Shown here one piece after another: positions 46,424-54,714 of a stretch of 64,000 nucleotides of DNA; within the stretch, counting starts at the first letter, position 1; each line of letters opens with the position of its first letter. The notes under the pieces are model-generated. The model was not told where the DNA came from. It was given only the letters and a program-made list of their open reading frames with translations, and searched no databases. The translations under genes were made by a program, and so were the position numbers. This DNA is from Oligella urethralis DSM 7531. Lineage in GTDB: Bacteria; Pseudomonadota; Gammaproteobacteria; Burkholderiales; Burkholderiaceae_B. The DNA lies in assembly GCF_000372065.1 (NCBI RefSeq), contig NZ_AQVB01000003.1, forward strand, positions 62,196 through 126,195, read 5' to 3'.

Positions 46424-47605
46424 GTGTCTACCAACAGCCCCTGGTCCGTGTTTCTTATTTTCTTACGCCTAGGGCTAACCTCCTTTGGTGGTCCGGTTGC
46501 TCATCTAGGTTATTTTCGTGATGAACTGATCGTCAGAAGACGCTGGATGACAGAGCAACAATACGCTGACTTAATTGCTTTATGTCATTTTTTACCCGGC
46601 CCCTCCAGCAGTCAAGTGGGTATGGGCTTGGGTATTTCGCAAGCCGGCTATGCCGGTGCCTTTGCTGCCTGGCTGGGCTTTACCATGCCCTCGGCGCTGT
46701 TGCTTATACTGATTGCTTACGCCATCAATAGCGAGAGCGCTCTGCTCCCGCCCTCAGTCTTACATGGTTTAGCCATTGTGACCGTGGCTGTCATTAGCCA
46801 AGCGGTGTGGGGCATGGGGCGTAGTCTCTGCCCAGACAAATCGCGTTTTACCCTAATGATCGCCGCCACCTGCTATTTACTGCTATTTCCATCGACTTGG
46901 GGTCAGATCCTGGTCATGCTATTAGCAGCCCTCATTGGCGTAGTGTGCTTTAAGCCAGAAACGCAAAGGCAAGATGCCGAGCTCAAAAGTCCAATGTCAA
47001 AACGTCACGGACTCCTGTTTTTAAGCCTCTTTTTCATACTTTTATTACTACTGCCACTGGCCGCAAAACTATTCCCCAACCAGGCGCTGATACTGTTTGA
47101 CGCCTTTTATCGCGCCGGCTCCTTGGTCTTTGGCGGAGGCCACGTGATGTTGCCTTTATTACAGGCAGAAACCGTACCTTCCGGTCTAGTCAGCGCAGAG
47201 GCCTTTATGGCAGGGTATGGTGCAACACAAGCCGTGCCAGGTCCTTTATTTACCTTTGCCGCCTTTTTAGGGGCTTCAATGCATACAGCTTACGGTCCCT
47301 TTATCACCGGGATGCTTTGCTTATTAGCCATTTTCTTACCCTCCTTTTTATTAGTGTTGGGCGCCTTGCCTTTTTGGGAGAGTTTACGGCGCTTAGGCCC
47401 TATTCGTGCCGCCTTAATGGGCGTCAATGCGGCGGTAGTCGGTCTGTTATTGGCGGCGCTTTATCGTCATGCTTGGCTAGATGCGATCGACTCCAGTCAA
47501 GATTTTGCACTTGCTTTAATTGCGCTCTGTGCGCTTATGATTTGGCAACTACCGCCTTGGTTGGTAGTGATTGGCGGTAGTCTCATTGCCTGGTTGCTCT
47601 ATTAA
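46424..47605 (+). CDS. chrA: ChrA-family anion transporter
   Basis: A CHR-family transporter, 393 residues, with the two homologous halves fused (FLRLGLTSFGGPVAHLGYF near 10 and DAFYRAGSLVFGGGHVMLPL near 226). About ten to twelve hydrophobic helices are apparent. Known members export chromate, probably using the sulfate-like shape of the anion. AAAGGAG precedes a GTG start at 46424. The coding region begins 12 bases after the rhodanese stop, so the three genes form one operon. In this setting sulfate or sulfite could be the real substrate, which is inference. Confidence 0.9.
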   Translation: MSTNSPWSVFLIFLRLGLTSFGGPVAHLGYFRDELIVRRRWMTEQQYADLIALCHFLPGPSSSQVGMGLGISQAGYAGAFAAWLGFTMPSALLLILIAYAINSESALLPPSVLHGLAIVTVAVISQAVWGMGRSLCPDKSRFTLMIAATCYLLLFPSTWGQILVMLLAALIGVVCFKPETQRQDAELKSPMSKRHGLLFLSLFFILLLLLPLAAKLFPNQALILFDAFYRAGSLVFGGGHVMLPLLQAETVPSGLVSAEAFMAGYGATQAVPGPLFTFAAFLGASMHTAYGPFITGMLCLLAIFLPSFLLVLGALPFWESLRRLGPIRAALMGVNAAVVGLLLAALYRHAWLDAIDSSQDFALALIALCALMIWQLPPWLVVIGGSLIAWLLY

Positions 47606-47619
47606 CAATTAAAGCGTCT

Positions 47620-48522
47620 CTACTTCGTTGTTTTCACCAAAGCACAGGCCGCTTGCTCACCCAATTCACAGGCCTTAAGAAAATAGCCCTGCGCTGTTGC
47701 CGCATCAGCGACTGTGCCTAAGCCCTGTTGATACATTTGCCCAAGGCGATAATTAGCGCCGGCATGATCTTGGGCCGCTGCCTCAGCATACAGCGTCAAC
47801 GCAGCCGCATCATCACGTGGCAGCTTAAGCCCTTCAAAATACAGCGTCGCTAAGTGATACTGTGCTTCTACAAAACCCAGCGAAGCCGCATTTTTATACC
47901 AGCGCAAGGCGTTTTGCAGATTCACTGCAACACCCAGTCCCTGGTCATAAATGGTCGCCAGATTATAAATCGCCCGCGGATAACCACGCGCTGCCGCCGC
48001 ACGAATCAACTCGCGGCCCTTGGCATAATCCTGCTGCACACCCCGCCCCTGCATATACAGCATACCTAAGCCATTTTGGGCAATGGGATCCTCACGCTCA
48101 GCAGCATGACCATACCATTGAAAGGCTTTTTCATAATTGATGGTGATGCCACGCCCCTCTTCATACATTTGCGCTAAAAAGGTCTGCGCCTCGGTTAAAC
48201 CAGCCTCTGCCGATAATTTAAACCAACGAAAAGCCTCTGCTTGATTAATGGCGGTACCTAAACCATTTTGATAAATCACGCCCAATAATCCTTGCGCCTC
48301 CGCATCACCTGCCGCAGCAGCCTGCAATAGCCACTTATGGGCTTCACTATAATTACGCTCGGACGCATTGCCATTAAGTAAACGCGCCCCCAATTGCCTT
48401 TGCGCAACCACTTCGCCAGACTCGGCACGCTCATATAAAGCATCACTACCTTTTGAACCAGAACTAAAGGAGATAAAATAAAAAGCGGCAACGCAGACAA
48501 AAATTAAGATAAAAAATCGCAT
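47620..48522 (-). CDS. Sel1-repeat protein
   Basis: A 300-residue protein with an N-terminal hydrophobic anchor or signal (FFILIFVCVAAFYFISF, about 3-19) and about seven Sel1-like repeats of 36 residues, with the pattern LGxxYxxGxGVxxDYxxAxxWYxxAAxxG. Such alpha-solenoids scaffold protein complexes, often in the periplasm. The stop faces the chrA stop 15 bases away. No partner can be named from context. Confidence 0.88.
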   Translation of the reverse strand: MRFFILIFVCVAAFYFISFSSGSKGSDALYERAESGEVVAQRQLGARLLNGNASERNYSEAHKWLLQAAAAGDAEAQGLLGVIYQNGLGTAINQAEAFRWFKLSAEAGLTEAQTFLAQMYEEGRGITINYEKAFQWYGHAAEREDPIAQNGLGMLYMQGRGVQQDYAKGRELIRAAAARGYPRAIYNLATIYDQGLGVAVNLQNALRWYKNAASLGFVEAQYHLATLYFEGLKLPRDDAAALTLYAEAAAQDHAGANYRLGQMYQQGLGTVADAATAQGYFLKACELGEQAACALVKTTK

Positions 48523-48595
48523 AGTAATCGCTTATCTGATGGAGCTACCATTCTAACAAATGCCGCAAGTCTCGCATGAGATGACTAGAGGCGAT

Positions 48596-49081
48596 TTACT
48601 TTGTCGCCTCAATCGGCTTAACACCGATTTGCAGTAATGCCTCAGGCGTGATTTTTAGGCTAAGGCCGCGACGACCGCCATTAATAAATAGGCTGTCCAT
48701 CTCAAAAATACTACGTTCAGCATAAATCGGAAGCTTCGCCTTAATCCCAAAGGGTGAGGTGCCGCCAAACTCATAGCCGGTCCATTTGTGAGCCAACTCA
48801 TAGGAGGCTGGCACAATGTTTTTAACACCGAATAGCTTTCTTAAGGTTTTAGTATCAATGGTTTGATCACCGTGTTGTAAGACCATGTAGCCCTTATGCT
48901 TCTCATCGCTCAGCACAATACTTTTAATCACCTGATGCGTGGGCACCCCCAAAAACGATGCCATAAACTCTGCCGTACCTTCAATCTCGCCCTGACACTC
49001 AAATACCTCATAAGGTATTTTTTGACGATCTAAAAATAAGGTTGCGGGTGTTTTGATGGTGTTTTTCTTAGCGTGTTTCAT
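48596..49081 (-). CDS. ybaK: Cys-tRNA(Pro)/Cys-tRNA(Cys) deacylase YbaK
   Basis: A YbaK/EbsC family trans-editing enzyme that removes cysteine mischarged on tRNA-Pro; 161 residues from the ATG at 49081. The frame extends to 49123, but the chosen start gives MKHAKKNTIKTPATLFLDRQ, the natural family opening. VIKSIVLSDE carries the substrate-binding lysine, GGTSPFGIKAKLPIYAE is typical, and GGRRGLSLKI closes the fold. The Shine-Dalgarno is weak. Confidence 0.93.
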   Translation of the reverse strand: MKHAKKNTIKTPATLFLDRQKIPYEVFECQGEIEGTAEFMASFLGVPTHQVIKSIVLSDEKHKGYMVLQHGDQTIDTKTLRKLFGVKNIVPASYELAHKWTGYEFGGTSPFGIKAKLPIYAERSIFEMDSLFINGGRRGLSLKITPEALLQIGVKPIEATK

Positions 49082-49456
49082 GGTGATGCTCAGCCTTTGT
49101 CTTAACAGCCGGATAATCAGCAAACCAGCTGGAAGAGTATATGGTCAGATGACGATTGGTATGTAAGTCATCACTATAGCCTAAAATAGTGCTTTATTGC
49201 CTATATGCTAATACCATCTTAAGGTGAAGAGTAAATAATCGCATCGCCGCTATGATACTAAGACTGGTGATTATGCGAAAAAGAACTGAAGCTTACAACA
49301 CTAGGCCACAAAACGGTCTTTTGCGCAGCGATATGCAGCCACTTCCACCTATTCTATACAAAATCCTGAAAATGTCTATCCGTAATTTGCCATCTTGTTT
49401 TTAACTGGCAGCATGCTAGAGTAGAAGTTCATGACGATATATTAAGAGAGGTTCCT
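49082..49456. other. 375-base gap between ybaK and hpf
   Basis: No tRNA, no strong terminator and no clear promoter were found. A 43-codon plus-strand ORF (49273-49404) starting MRKRTEAYNT has no ribosome site and is probably chance. CCAGCTGG near 49126 is a short palindrome. The hpf leader ends in AGAGAGG. Confidence 0.4.
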
Positions 49457-49780
49457 ATGAGTTCTGCTAATTTATCTATTAACGCTCATCGTTTGGAAGT
49501 AACTCCTGCTATCAGAGAGTATGTGCTTAAGCGCTTAGACCGTGTCTTACGTCACACCGAGGGTGCGACGGCTGCGATTGTTAATCTCTCGGTGGAGCCG
49601 CTTAAGCATTGCGCTGATATTACGGTACGAGTACCCGGCAAAGAGCTGTTTTGCGAATCCGTTGCCGATGATTTATACGCTGCGATTGATGCCTTGGCAG
49701 ACAAGGCCGACCGTATGGTGCTAAAGCACAAGGGTAAGCAGCATGACCGCTCACATTCAGCTCGCCGCGCGGCTGTCTAA
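49457..49780 (+). CDS. hpf: Ribosome hibernation promoting factor (short form)
   Basis: A 107-residue HPF/YfiA-family protein that inactivates ribosomes as dimers in stationary phase. It opens LSINAHRLEVTPAIREYV, with EPLKHCADITVRVPGKE in the middle, and closes with a short basic tail. The long C-terminal dimerisation domain of long HPF is absent. AGAGAGG precedes the ATG. In relatives it lies after rpoN; here it has its own region and a terminator, then ptsN. Confidence 0.93.
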   Translation: MSSANLSINAHRLEVTPAIREYVLKRLDRVLRHTEGATAAIVNLSVEPLKHCADITVRVPGKELFCESVADDLYAAIDALADKADRMVLKHKGKQHDRSHSARRAAV

Positions 49781-49812
49781 GGGTCTACAGTCTTAAGATA
49801 TTAGGTAGCATG

Positions 49813-49844
49813 GCCGATTAAACCACCTATTTAATCGGCTTTCT
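49813..49844 (+). terminator. Terminator of hpf
   Basis: GCCGATTAAA (49813-49822) pairs with TTTAATCGGC (49830-49839), followed by TTTCTT. hpf is therefore separate from the ptsN transcript. Confidence 0.8.
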
Positions 49845-49908
49845 TGAATTATATTTGCCACTAGCATATCATCAACTTTAAAGTATTTACCTGGCTTGAT
49901 GCTAGTTT

Positions 49909-49938
49909 TTGATTCTTAACATGATTTTTGGTTATGAT
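49909..49938 (+). promoter_or_regulatory. Promoter of ptsN-hprK-rapZ
   Basis: TTGATT (49909-49914), 18 bases, TATGAT (49933-49938). In the leader CCTC-TCATT-GAGG forms a small hairpin whose right arm is the only Shine-Dalgarno-like GAGG before ptsN, so it could hide the ribosome site. Confidence 0.5.
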
Positions 49939-49970
49939 AGAAGCCTCTCATTGAGGAAATTAACTCACCT

Positions 49971-50420
49971 ATGAACCATTTTGCTAATATTTTAAGCGTC
50001 AACAACATCCTTTTGGATATCAATGTCACTAGCAAAAAGCGTGCTTTTGAACAGGCAGCGCTACTCTTTGAAAACACTCAAGGCATCCCTCGTGCCACCG
50101 TCTTTGATAGTCTTTTTTCCAGAGAAAGACTCGGTTCGACGGCACTAGGTCATGGTGTGGCCGTGCCCCACGGGCGCATCCCTAATTTGACCAAGCCAGC
50201 GGCTGCTTTTATGCGCCTGAGCAACCCAATCCCTTTTGATGCACCGGACAATCAAAATGTTGGCATCATGGTGATTTTGCTCGTGCCTGAAAACGCCACC
50301 CAAGAGCATTTGGAAATTTTAGCCTCACTTGCCAAAACGCTTTCTAACGCAGAGACGAGAGAGCAGTTACTCAGTTTGGATGAGCCTGAGGCCATCTACG
50401 ATTTATTCACTCAGCAATAG
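49971..50420 (+). CDS. ptsN: Nitrogen PTS enzyme IIA (EIIA-Ntr)
   Basis: The EIIA-Ntr regulatory phosphocarrier, 149 residues, which couples nitrogen and potassium state to regulation and does not transport sugar. The phosphoryl-accepting histidine is in GSTALGHGVAVPHGRIP. FSRERLGSTALG and LVPENATQEHLEILASL are family-typical. It heads a ptsN-hprK-rapZ-rlpA run. Neither ptsH nor ptsP/ptsI lies in the window. Confidence 0.95.
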   Translation: MNHFANILSVNNILLDINVTSKKRAFEQAALLFENTQGIPRATVFDSLFSRERLGSTALGHGVAVPHGRIPNLTKPAAAFMRLSNPIPFDAPDNQNVGIMVILLVPENATQEHLEILASLAKTLSNAETREQLLSLDEPEAIYDLFTQQ

Positions 50421-50435
50421 GTACTCGACAGCGTT

Positions 50436-51365
50436 ATGGTTACTATCCGGGATCTGATCAACGAGCATAAAGACAGCTTAAAATTATCTTGGATAGCCAA
50501 CGAGGAGCATGGCGACAGAGCCATCACTGATGAAGCACTCTCCTCCGCCGACCTAGTGGGTCATTTAAACATGGTTCATCCCGACCGCATTCAAGTGTTT
50601 GGGATCGAAGAGGTGACTTTTTATAATCGCCTACCAAAGCCTACTCAAAATCGCTTACTTAAAGAGCTGAAAACACATGATGTGCCCTGCATTATTATTG
50701 CCGAGGGGCTTGAGGTACCCACCTCCTTACATCGTTTTTGTAGCAAACAAGGGGTCCCACTCTTAAGCAGTCCAGCCGAAGCCGCCTACTTAATTGAGGT
50801 GATACGGATTTATCTAAGTCGTTATTTTGCACCCAAAACGACCGTTCATGGTGTTTTTATGGACGTGCTGGGCTTAGGTGTATTAATTACCGGTGAATCT
50901 GGACTGGGTAAAAGTGAACTTGCCCTGGAGCTTATATCACGCGGACATGGCTTAGTGGCTGATGATATCGTCGAATTTACACGTCCTTCACCACATGTGA
51001 TCGAGGGTCGCTGCAACCCCCTCTTACAAAATCTCTTAGAAGTGCGTGGTATCGGTCTGCTGGATATTAAAACCATCTTCGGTGAAACCTCCGTTCGGCG
51101 CAAGATGAATTTAAAGTTGATTGTGCATTTAGTGAAGTCGCACGGTGAAGATTTCGAGCGCTTACCATTCCAAGATCAAAGCGAAGACATTTTAGGCGTA
51201 CCCACACTGCGTGTTAAACTGGCCGTACTGGCCGGACGTAACTTAGCGGTATTGGTTGAAGCCGCTGTGCGTAACACCATTTTAAAACTGCGAGGCATTG
51301 ATACCCTAGCCGAATTTATGAAGCGCCAATCCTTAGCCATACAGGAAAGCTCAAACAATGAATGA
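50436..51365 (+). CDS. hprK: HPr kinase/phosphorylase
   Basis: It phosphorylates and dephosphorylates HPr on serine. The 309-residue protein has an N-terminal lobe and a C-terminal P-loop domain with GESGLGKSELALELISRG (about 154-171), LVADD and the HprK-specific EVRGIGLLDIKTIFGE. FEDRLPFQDQ-type residues appear as FERLPFQDQ, followed by KLAVLAGRNLAVLVEAA. The rapZ ATG overlaps its stop (AATGAATGA). Proteobacterial HprK is linked to regulation rather than catabolite control as in Firmicutes. Confidence 0.95.
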   Translation: MVTIRDLINEHKDSLKLSWIANEEHGDRAITDEALSSADLVGHLNMVHPDRIQVFGIEEVTFYNRLPKPTQNRLLKELKTHDVPCIIIAEGLEVPTSLHRFCSKQGVPLLSSPAEAAYLIEVIRIYLSRYFAPKTTVHGVFMDVLGLGVLITGESGLGKSELALELISRGHGLVADDIVEFTRPSPHVIEGRCNPLLQNLLEVRGIGLLDIKTIFGETSVRRKMNLKLIVHLVKSHGEDFERLPFQDQSEDILGVPTLRVKLAVLAGRNLAVLVEAAVRNTILKLRGIDTLAEFMKRQSLAIQESSNNE

Positions 51366-52239
51366 CGAGATAACTCCCTTAGTTGTTATCACCGGTATCT
51401 CAGGTTCAGGCAAAAGTGTTGCCTTAAATCAATTAGAGGATCTGGGCTACTACTGTGTCGATAATTTACCCATCCAATTACTGCATGATTTTGTGGCAAC
51501 CACGCGTGAAGCCGAGATTAAAAAGGTCGCCGTCGCCATTGACATCAGAACACCGGGGGATATTGGGGACTTACCAAATATTATCACCGCCCTACGGAGT
51601 CAGGGCACGCCGATACTTACTATTTTTCTAGAAGCAAATGATCAGACGATTCTACAGCGCTATTCCGAATCGCGGCGGCGTCATCCCTTAACTGAGCGAC
51701 TCAGCCTTGCCGGTCACGCAGCACCTTCTTTGGAGGAATGCGTGCGCTACGAAAGAAAGTATTTAGCACCGCTTAAGTTGCAAGAACACAACATTGACAC
51801 TTCAAACTTAAAGCCTGCGCAACTTCGTGCATGGATAAAGGAGCTCGTCGGGATCGATACGAGCAATATCCTCTTAACCTTTGAGTCATTCGCCTTTAAG
51901 ATTGGCGTACCAACTAGTGCTGATTTAGTTTTTGATGTAAGATGTCTACCTAATCCTTATTACGACCGTGAACTGCGTCCCTTGACTGGTCGTGATGAGC
52001 CCGTAGCATTATGGTTAGCACAATTTGATATTGTGCACGAATTAATTAGCGATATTGCCAATTACATTCAGAAGTGGCTACCCTATTATCAACAAGACAC
52101 ACGCAGTTATCTCACCGTAGCCATTGGATGTACTGGCGGTCAGCATCGCTCGGTTTATGTAGTAGAGCAACTGGCTAAATTATTCTCCGACCATAAGCCG
52201 CTACGCGTCAGGCATCGAGCCCAGACGCCCAACCAGTAA
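51358..52239 (+). CDS. rapZ: RNase adapter RapZ
   Basis: A P-loop protein that in E. coli senses glucosamine-6-phosphate and directs RNase E to the GlmZ small RNA. The 293-residue protein has Walker A GISGSGKSVALNQLEDLGYY (N-terminal), DIRTPGDIG, SESRRRHPL (written YSESRRRHPLTERL) and the C-terminal sensing domain with CTGGQHRSVYVVEQLA. Its start overlaps hprK by eight bases, so they are coupled. rlpA follows after 4 bases. Confidence 0.95.
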   Translation: MNDEITPLVVITGISGSGKSVALNQLEDLGYYCVDNLPIQLLHDFVATTREAEIKKVAVAIDIRTPGDIGDLPNIITALRSQGTPILTIFLEANDQTILQRYSESRRRHPLTERLSLAGHAAPSLEECVRYERKYLAPLKLQEHNIDTSNLKPAQLRAWIKELVGIDTSNILLTFESFAFKIGVPTSADLVFDVRCLPNPYYDRELRPLTGRDEPVALWLAQFDIVHELISDIANYIQKWLPYYQQDTRSYLTVAIGCTGGQHRSVYVVEQLAKLFSDHKPLRVRHRAQTPNQ

Positions 52240-52243
52240 GCAT

Positions 52244-52966
52244 ATGAGTATTAAAAAGTCATTATTAACGGTGTTAAGTGCCGGCGGTTTAATCCTCGCA
52301 GCTAATTCTGCCTCCGCCGCCCTGCAGCAAAACACCTCAATAACTGAGATCGTCGATGGCTCAAGCAGCGCCAAGACTGAGTCTTTCCGTATCACTGTGC
52401 ATGGTATTTTCCCAGAGAGCGAGTACGAGCGCCTCTTTAATGGCTCCTTGGAAAATGCACCCACCTATAGTGAAGAGAGCCTAAAAGAGGCTGTTAATCC
52501 GCTAGCGGAGGATAAAGCGACCACTGATTTAGACACAGCGCCAGCTCTACGCGCTAAAAGCCAAAAGGGTTTAGCAACTGAGCACTTACGTGCCAAGCGT
52601 GGTAAATCCTACGTTGTTAAGGGTCGACGCTATACACCTTTTGCCTCTATCTCTGAATTTACCGAGACAGGTGAAGCCTCATGGTATGGTCCTGGCTTCC
52701 ATGGTCGCAAAACGGCTAATGGCGAGCTTTATAATCAGCACAGCTTAACTGCTGCACACAAGGAGCTACCGCTAAATAGCGTCGTTCGTGTGACGCATGA
52801 GGTCACCGGTAAAAGCGTTGTTGTACGCATTAATGATCGCGGTCCTTTTCATGACAACCGCATCATTGACGTATCCTACGCTGCTGCCAAAGCACTTGGC
52901 ATGGTTCAAAAAGGCAAGGCCCAAGTAAAAATCGAGCTTTTACCTAAGGGTAAACCGACGCTCTAA
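52244..52966 (+). CDS. rlpA: RlpA-like septal lytic transglycosylase (no SPOR domain)
   Basis: A double-psi beta-barrel protein of 240 residues that cleaves naked glycan in septal peptidoglycan in some species. The signal peptide MSIKKSLLTVLSAGG...ANSASA is type I with no lipobox. A disordered linker leads to the RlpA domain (about 145-240): GEASWYGPGFHGRKTANGE, NSVVRVTHE and VVRINDRGPFHDNRIIDVS. The usual C-terminal SPOR domain is missing, so septal targeting may be lost. It is placed at the end of the rapZ run. Confidence 0.92.
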   Translation: MSIKKSLLTVLSAGGLILAANSASAALQQNTSITEIVDGSSSAKTESFRITVHGIFPESEYERLFNGSLENAPTYSEESLKEAVNPLAEDKATTDLDTAPALRAKSQKGLATEHLRAKRGKSYVVKGRRYTPFASISEFTETGEASWYGPGFHGRKTANGELYNQHSLTAAHKELPLNSVVRVTHEVTGKSVVVRINDRGPFHDNRIIDVSYAAAKALGMVQKGKAQVKIELLPKGKPTL

Positions 52967-53021
52967 GACCTAGCGCTGATGGTAGGTAAAATCGTTTAAG
53001 CCAACAAGGCAATATGGATAG

Positions 53022-53050
53022 GCAGCTGTCATTTTTACAGCTGCTTATTT
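53022..53050 (+). terminator. Terminator of rlpA
   Basis: GCAGCTGT (53022-53029) pairs with ACAGCTGC (53037-53044), followed by TTATTTGTCTTTT. It touches the end of rsmI on the other strand. Confidence 0.6.
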
Positions 53051-53992
53051 GTCTTTTAGCGCTAGCGCTGCTTGGTAGGCTTCGTCTCTGGCTACACCCA
53101 TGGTTTTGTGCAGGATTTTTGCGCTGTCACGCACAGAGATCCCGTGGGCTAACAACTCCTTTAATAAAGGTTCATAGTCCTGCTTAGCTTGTGCCTGTGT
53201 CGCCGCTTCAAGCACCAACACAAATTCGCCCTTTTCTCGTTGAGGATCCTCGCTTAGCCAATTAACAAGCTCAACTATCGGTAACACCGCAATTTCTTCA
53301 AAGCGCTTGGTTAATTCACGCCCCACCATAATTCGCCGCGTCGGTTCCTCAGCCGCAAGAGCTACTAAGGCTTTAAAACAATCTTTAAGACGATGCGGTG
53401 CTTCATACATGATCACGGCCATTGGCTGAGCTAACCAATATTGAAGCCAGGCCTGGCGTGCGCCTTTTTTGCTCGGGACAAAACCTGCAAAAGCAAAGGC
53501 AGGCTGCTCATCACTACTAAATCCACTGGCCATCAATGCAGTAATCACCGCAGAAGGTCCAGGTATAGCACACACGCGATAACCTGCCGCATGCACCTTA
53601 GCCACAATTTTACCGCCCGGATCGCTCACCGCTGGGGCCCCGGCATCAGACACCAGCGCCACCCGTTGACCCGCAGCCAACCGTTCAATCAGCTTATCAG
53701 CCACACCCGCCTCATTATGCTGATGCGCGGCAATTAAAGGCTTATGAATGGAGTAAGCATTTAATAAGACTTGGGTCGCACGGGTATCTTCACAGGCAAT
53801 CACATCCGCCAATTGCAAAGCGTAAAGCGCACGTTGCGAAATATCGCTTAAATTACCAATGGGGGTTGCGACCACATACAACGTGGCGCTAGGCCAATGC
53901 TGAGTCTGCACACGTGACTGTATGGATGCGTTAGTCAATTCCTGCGCCACCGTATCGGCTGTGGATGGATAAACTTGCCCGTCTTTTGTCAT
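53045..53992 (-). CDS. rsmI: 16S rRNA (cytidine1402-2'-O)-methyltransferase RsmI
   Basis: A tetrapyrrole-methylase-fold enzyme that methylates the ribose of C1402 in 16S rRNA; 315 residues. LYVVATPIGNLSDISQRA opens the domain, with ACEDTRATQVLL, VALVSDAGAPAVSDPG and PGPSAVITALMASGF following, and a C-terminal helical extension. Its start is 62 bases from yraN on the opposite strand. In enteric bacteria lpoA sits between the two genes; here it does not. Confidence 0.94.
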   Translation of the reverse strand: MTKDGQVYPSTADTVAQELTNASIQSRVQTQHWPSATLYVVATPIGNLSDISQRALYALQLADVIACEDTRATQVLLNAYSIHKPLIAAHQHNEAGVADKLIERLAAGQRVALVSDAGAPAVSDPGGKIVAKVHAAGYRVCAIPGPSAVITALMASGFSSDEQPAFAFAGFVPSKKGARQAWLQYWLAQPMAVIMYEAPHRLKDCFKALVALAAEEPTRRIMVGRELTKRFEEIAVLPIVELVNWLSEDPQREKGEFVLVLEAATQAQAKQDYEPLLKELLAHGISVRDSAKILHKTMGVARDEAYQAALALKDK

Positions 53993-54054
53993 TTTTTGCT
54001 TTCCCCTATCTAAGATGAAGATTTTAACCGCTAGTTCTGCTAAAGGGGTCGTTT

Positions 54055-54621
54055 ATGGAGCAGGCTAAGACTAAAATCAATATCCACGAGAGCACAATTA
54101 AGAATCACATGCAGCACCAGCCCGCAGAGCAAGCGCTAGTGTTTAAACTGGCGGCCGCAGCGCCTTTAAAAAGGTCCTATGGTAACTATGGGCGCCATCG
54201 CACCAAGGCAAAAAGACGCCAACAAAAGCACAAGCAGCTAAGCACACAAAGCAAGCTCTCAGCTACACAAGCGCAGGGACAACGGTATGAAGCCTTAGCG
54301 ATTGATTTTTTAAAAGCCCAAGGCCTGTTGCTACTGGCTAAAAACCTACGTTGCAAGGTGGGTGAGATTGACTGCCTGATGCTGGACGCTCAAACGCTAG
54401 TCTTTGTCGAGATTAGACAACGCAGCTATGCCTACTATGGTGGGGCGGCAGCCAGCATTAATCAACAAAAGCAACTACGCATCAAGCTCGCCGCAAATTA
54501 CTTTTTACCCCAAATCTGTCATCGTCTAGGTCTAAAGCAAATGCCTTACTGCCGCTTTGATAGTGTGACTTTTGATGGTAAAAAGCAGGATATGCAATGG
54601 TTGAAAAATGCCTTCTCATAA
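54055..54621 (+). CDS. yraN: UPF0102 protein YraN with basic N-terminal extension
   Basis: A 188-residue protein with a YraN (UPF0102) endonuclease-like fold in its C-terminal 115 residues: GQRYEALAIDFLKAQGLLLL, KVGEIDCLMLDAQTLVFVE and IRQRSYAYYGGAAASI. In this lineage the canonical VEVK lysine is replaced by arginine (VEIRQR). The first 75 residues are an extra basic, Gln/Lys-rich tail (RTKAKRRQQKHKQL) not found in short YraN; a later ATG at residue 19 is possible. The function is not established. Confidence 0.85.
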   Translation: MEQAKTKINIHESTIKNHMQHQPAEQALVFKLAAAAPLKRSYGNYGRHRTKAKRRQQKHKQLSTQSKLSATQAQGQRYEALAIDFLKAQGLLLLAKNLRCKVGEIDCLMLDAQTLVFVEIRQRSYAYYGGAAASINQQKQLRIKLAANYFLPQICHRLGLKQMPYCRFDSVTFDGKKQDMQWLKNAFS

Positions 54622-54714
54622 AATGACCGTACAACGTCAGATCGACCTGAGTCTCATTCAACTTTAGGCTATGATAGTAGTCTACGTTTTGAATCCATCA
54701 CGAGAACCTTTGAA

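Noticed and set aside
49273-49404. 43-codon ORF upstream of hpf
   Set aside because: No ribosome site, no motif and no similarity I recognise; probably chance.
49400-49425. TGGCAGCATGCTAGA before hpf as a sigma-54 promoter
   Set aside because: The GG and GC elements are not at the required -24/-12 spacing, and rpoN is absent from the local order.
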